DNA of 64,000 bases from CAWFPR01 sp963817635 (GTDB lineage: Bacteria; Acidobacteriota; Vicinamibacteria; Vicinamibacterales; 2-12-FULL-66-21). The stretch lies in assembly GCA_963817635.1 (NCBI GenBank), contig CAWFPR010000002.1:496001-560000 (forward strand), read 5' to 3'. The position numbers and the translations under genes were made by a program. Positions within the stretch are counted from its first letter, which is position 1. Each line of letters starts with the position of its first letter. Positions 63,893 to 64,000 of the stretch are shown here, piece by piece. Under the pieces are notes generated by a model that was not told the origin of the DNA, ran no database searches, and saw nothing but the letters and a program-made list of their open reading frames with translations.

Positions 63893-63942
63893 TCGTACAC
63901 CAAAACAGCAATCGGCGCCGGGGGCGGTCCTGCGGCTGGATC

Positions 63943-64000
63943 TCAAATCTGCGCAATTCTGCCGGAATTGGTATCGATCCGCCCGATGGCACCGGCCTTG
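63943..64000 (-). CDS. 3' end of an unidentified gene (partial)
   Basis: At the window edge the minus strand reads KAGAIGRIDTNSGRIAQI then TGA (63945-63943). 'IGRIDxxxGRI' resembles the strand repeat of virginiamycin-B-lyase-like propellers, but 18 residues are too few for a firm call. Confidence 0.3.
   Translation of the reverse strand, partial: KAGAIGRIDTNSGRIAQI

Noticed and set aside
63798..63992. A 64-residue open frame near the window end
   Set aside because: It has no ribosome site, overlaps a better-looking gene end on the same strand, and spans the intergenic 17-base motif. Composition is not gene-like.

Overview
This window looks like a chromosomal segment of a high-GC, Gram-negative bacterium, most likely an Acidobacteriota of the Vicinamibacteria type. 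This is inferred from gene content, because no 16S rRNA is present. Pointers are a PadR regulator coupled to an 800+ residue duplicated orphan ABC permease, a TonB-type C-terminus beside it, DUF4097-, DUF4390-, RDD- and PEGA-type proteins, an NtrY/NtrX pair, LolA and a secretin (so an outer membrane), and many short intergenic repeats. I see no phage, integrase, IS element or CRISPR array. Almost everything reads as core chromosome.

Layout. 0-4.6 kb: TonB-like fragment, permease with its PadR repressor, and a membrane protein with a PHP phosphoesterase. 4.7-9.4 kb (minus): groES-groEL behind a clear sigma70 promoter and a CIRCE-like operator, then DUF4097 protein, purC and a small Fis-type protein. 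9.5-15.3 kb (plus): flippase-like membrane protein, nrdR, DUF4390, NtrY kinase, NtrX regulator. 15.3-20.3 kb: PQQ-type sugar dehydrogenase, DUF305 and LVIVD proteins, formimidoyltransferase. 20.4-36.5 kb (plus): one long co-directional run with ATGA/GTGA overlaps covering phospholipid synthesis (pgpA, plsY, gpsA), cinA, thpR, both protein subunits of the SRP system (ftsY and ffh) with riboflavin genes ribD-ribE-ribBA between them, then rpsP-khpA-rimM-trmD-rplS-rnhB and a TPR protein. 36.5-41.6 kb: thiE, two conserved hypotheticals, a triple 82-bp tandem repeat, PolX and a GHMP kinase. 41.8-49.1 kb (plus): peptidoglycan recycling and synthesis (nagZ, ldcA, mpl, murB, murA) with pxpB/pxpC inserted. 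49.1-56.8 kb (minus): secretin, LolA, a PolX-like PHP protein whose polymerase site is lost, a rhodanese lacking its cysteine, a 52-residue Cys/His protein and a pseudokinase-PEGA protein. 57-64 kb: tRNA-Ala, pfkA, then (minus) the translation operon rplM-rpsI-rpsB-tsf-pyrH-frr, followed by thrC.

Three window-wide patterns matter. (1) Fifteen genes, several of them normally essential, are each readable only through one or more single-base frame changes; 19 of the 22 changes are +1. Consensus error is the first explanation, and I annotate these genes as whole CDSs with the shift position given. (2) Many intergenic spaces carry short tandem repeats with a 7-base period whose unit sequence differs from place to place, often as inverted pairs. 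(3) At least six genes have a -10 hexamer only 5-9 bases before the start codon, implying leaderless or nearly leaderless mRNAs.
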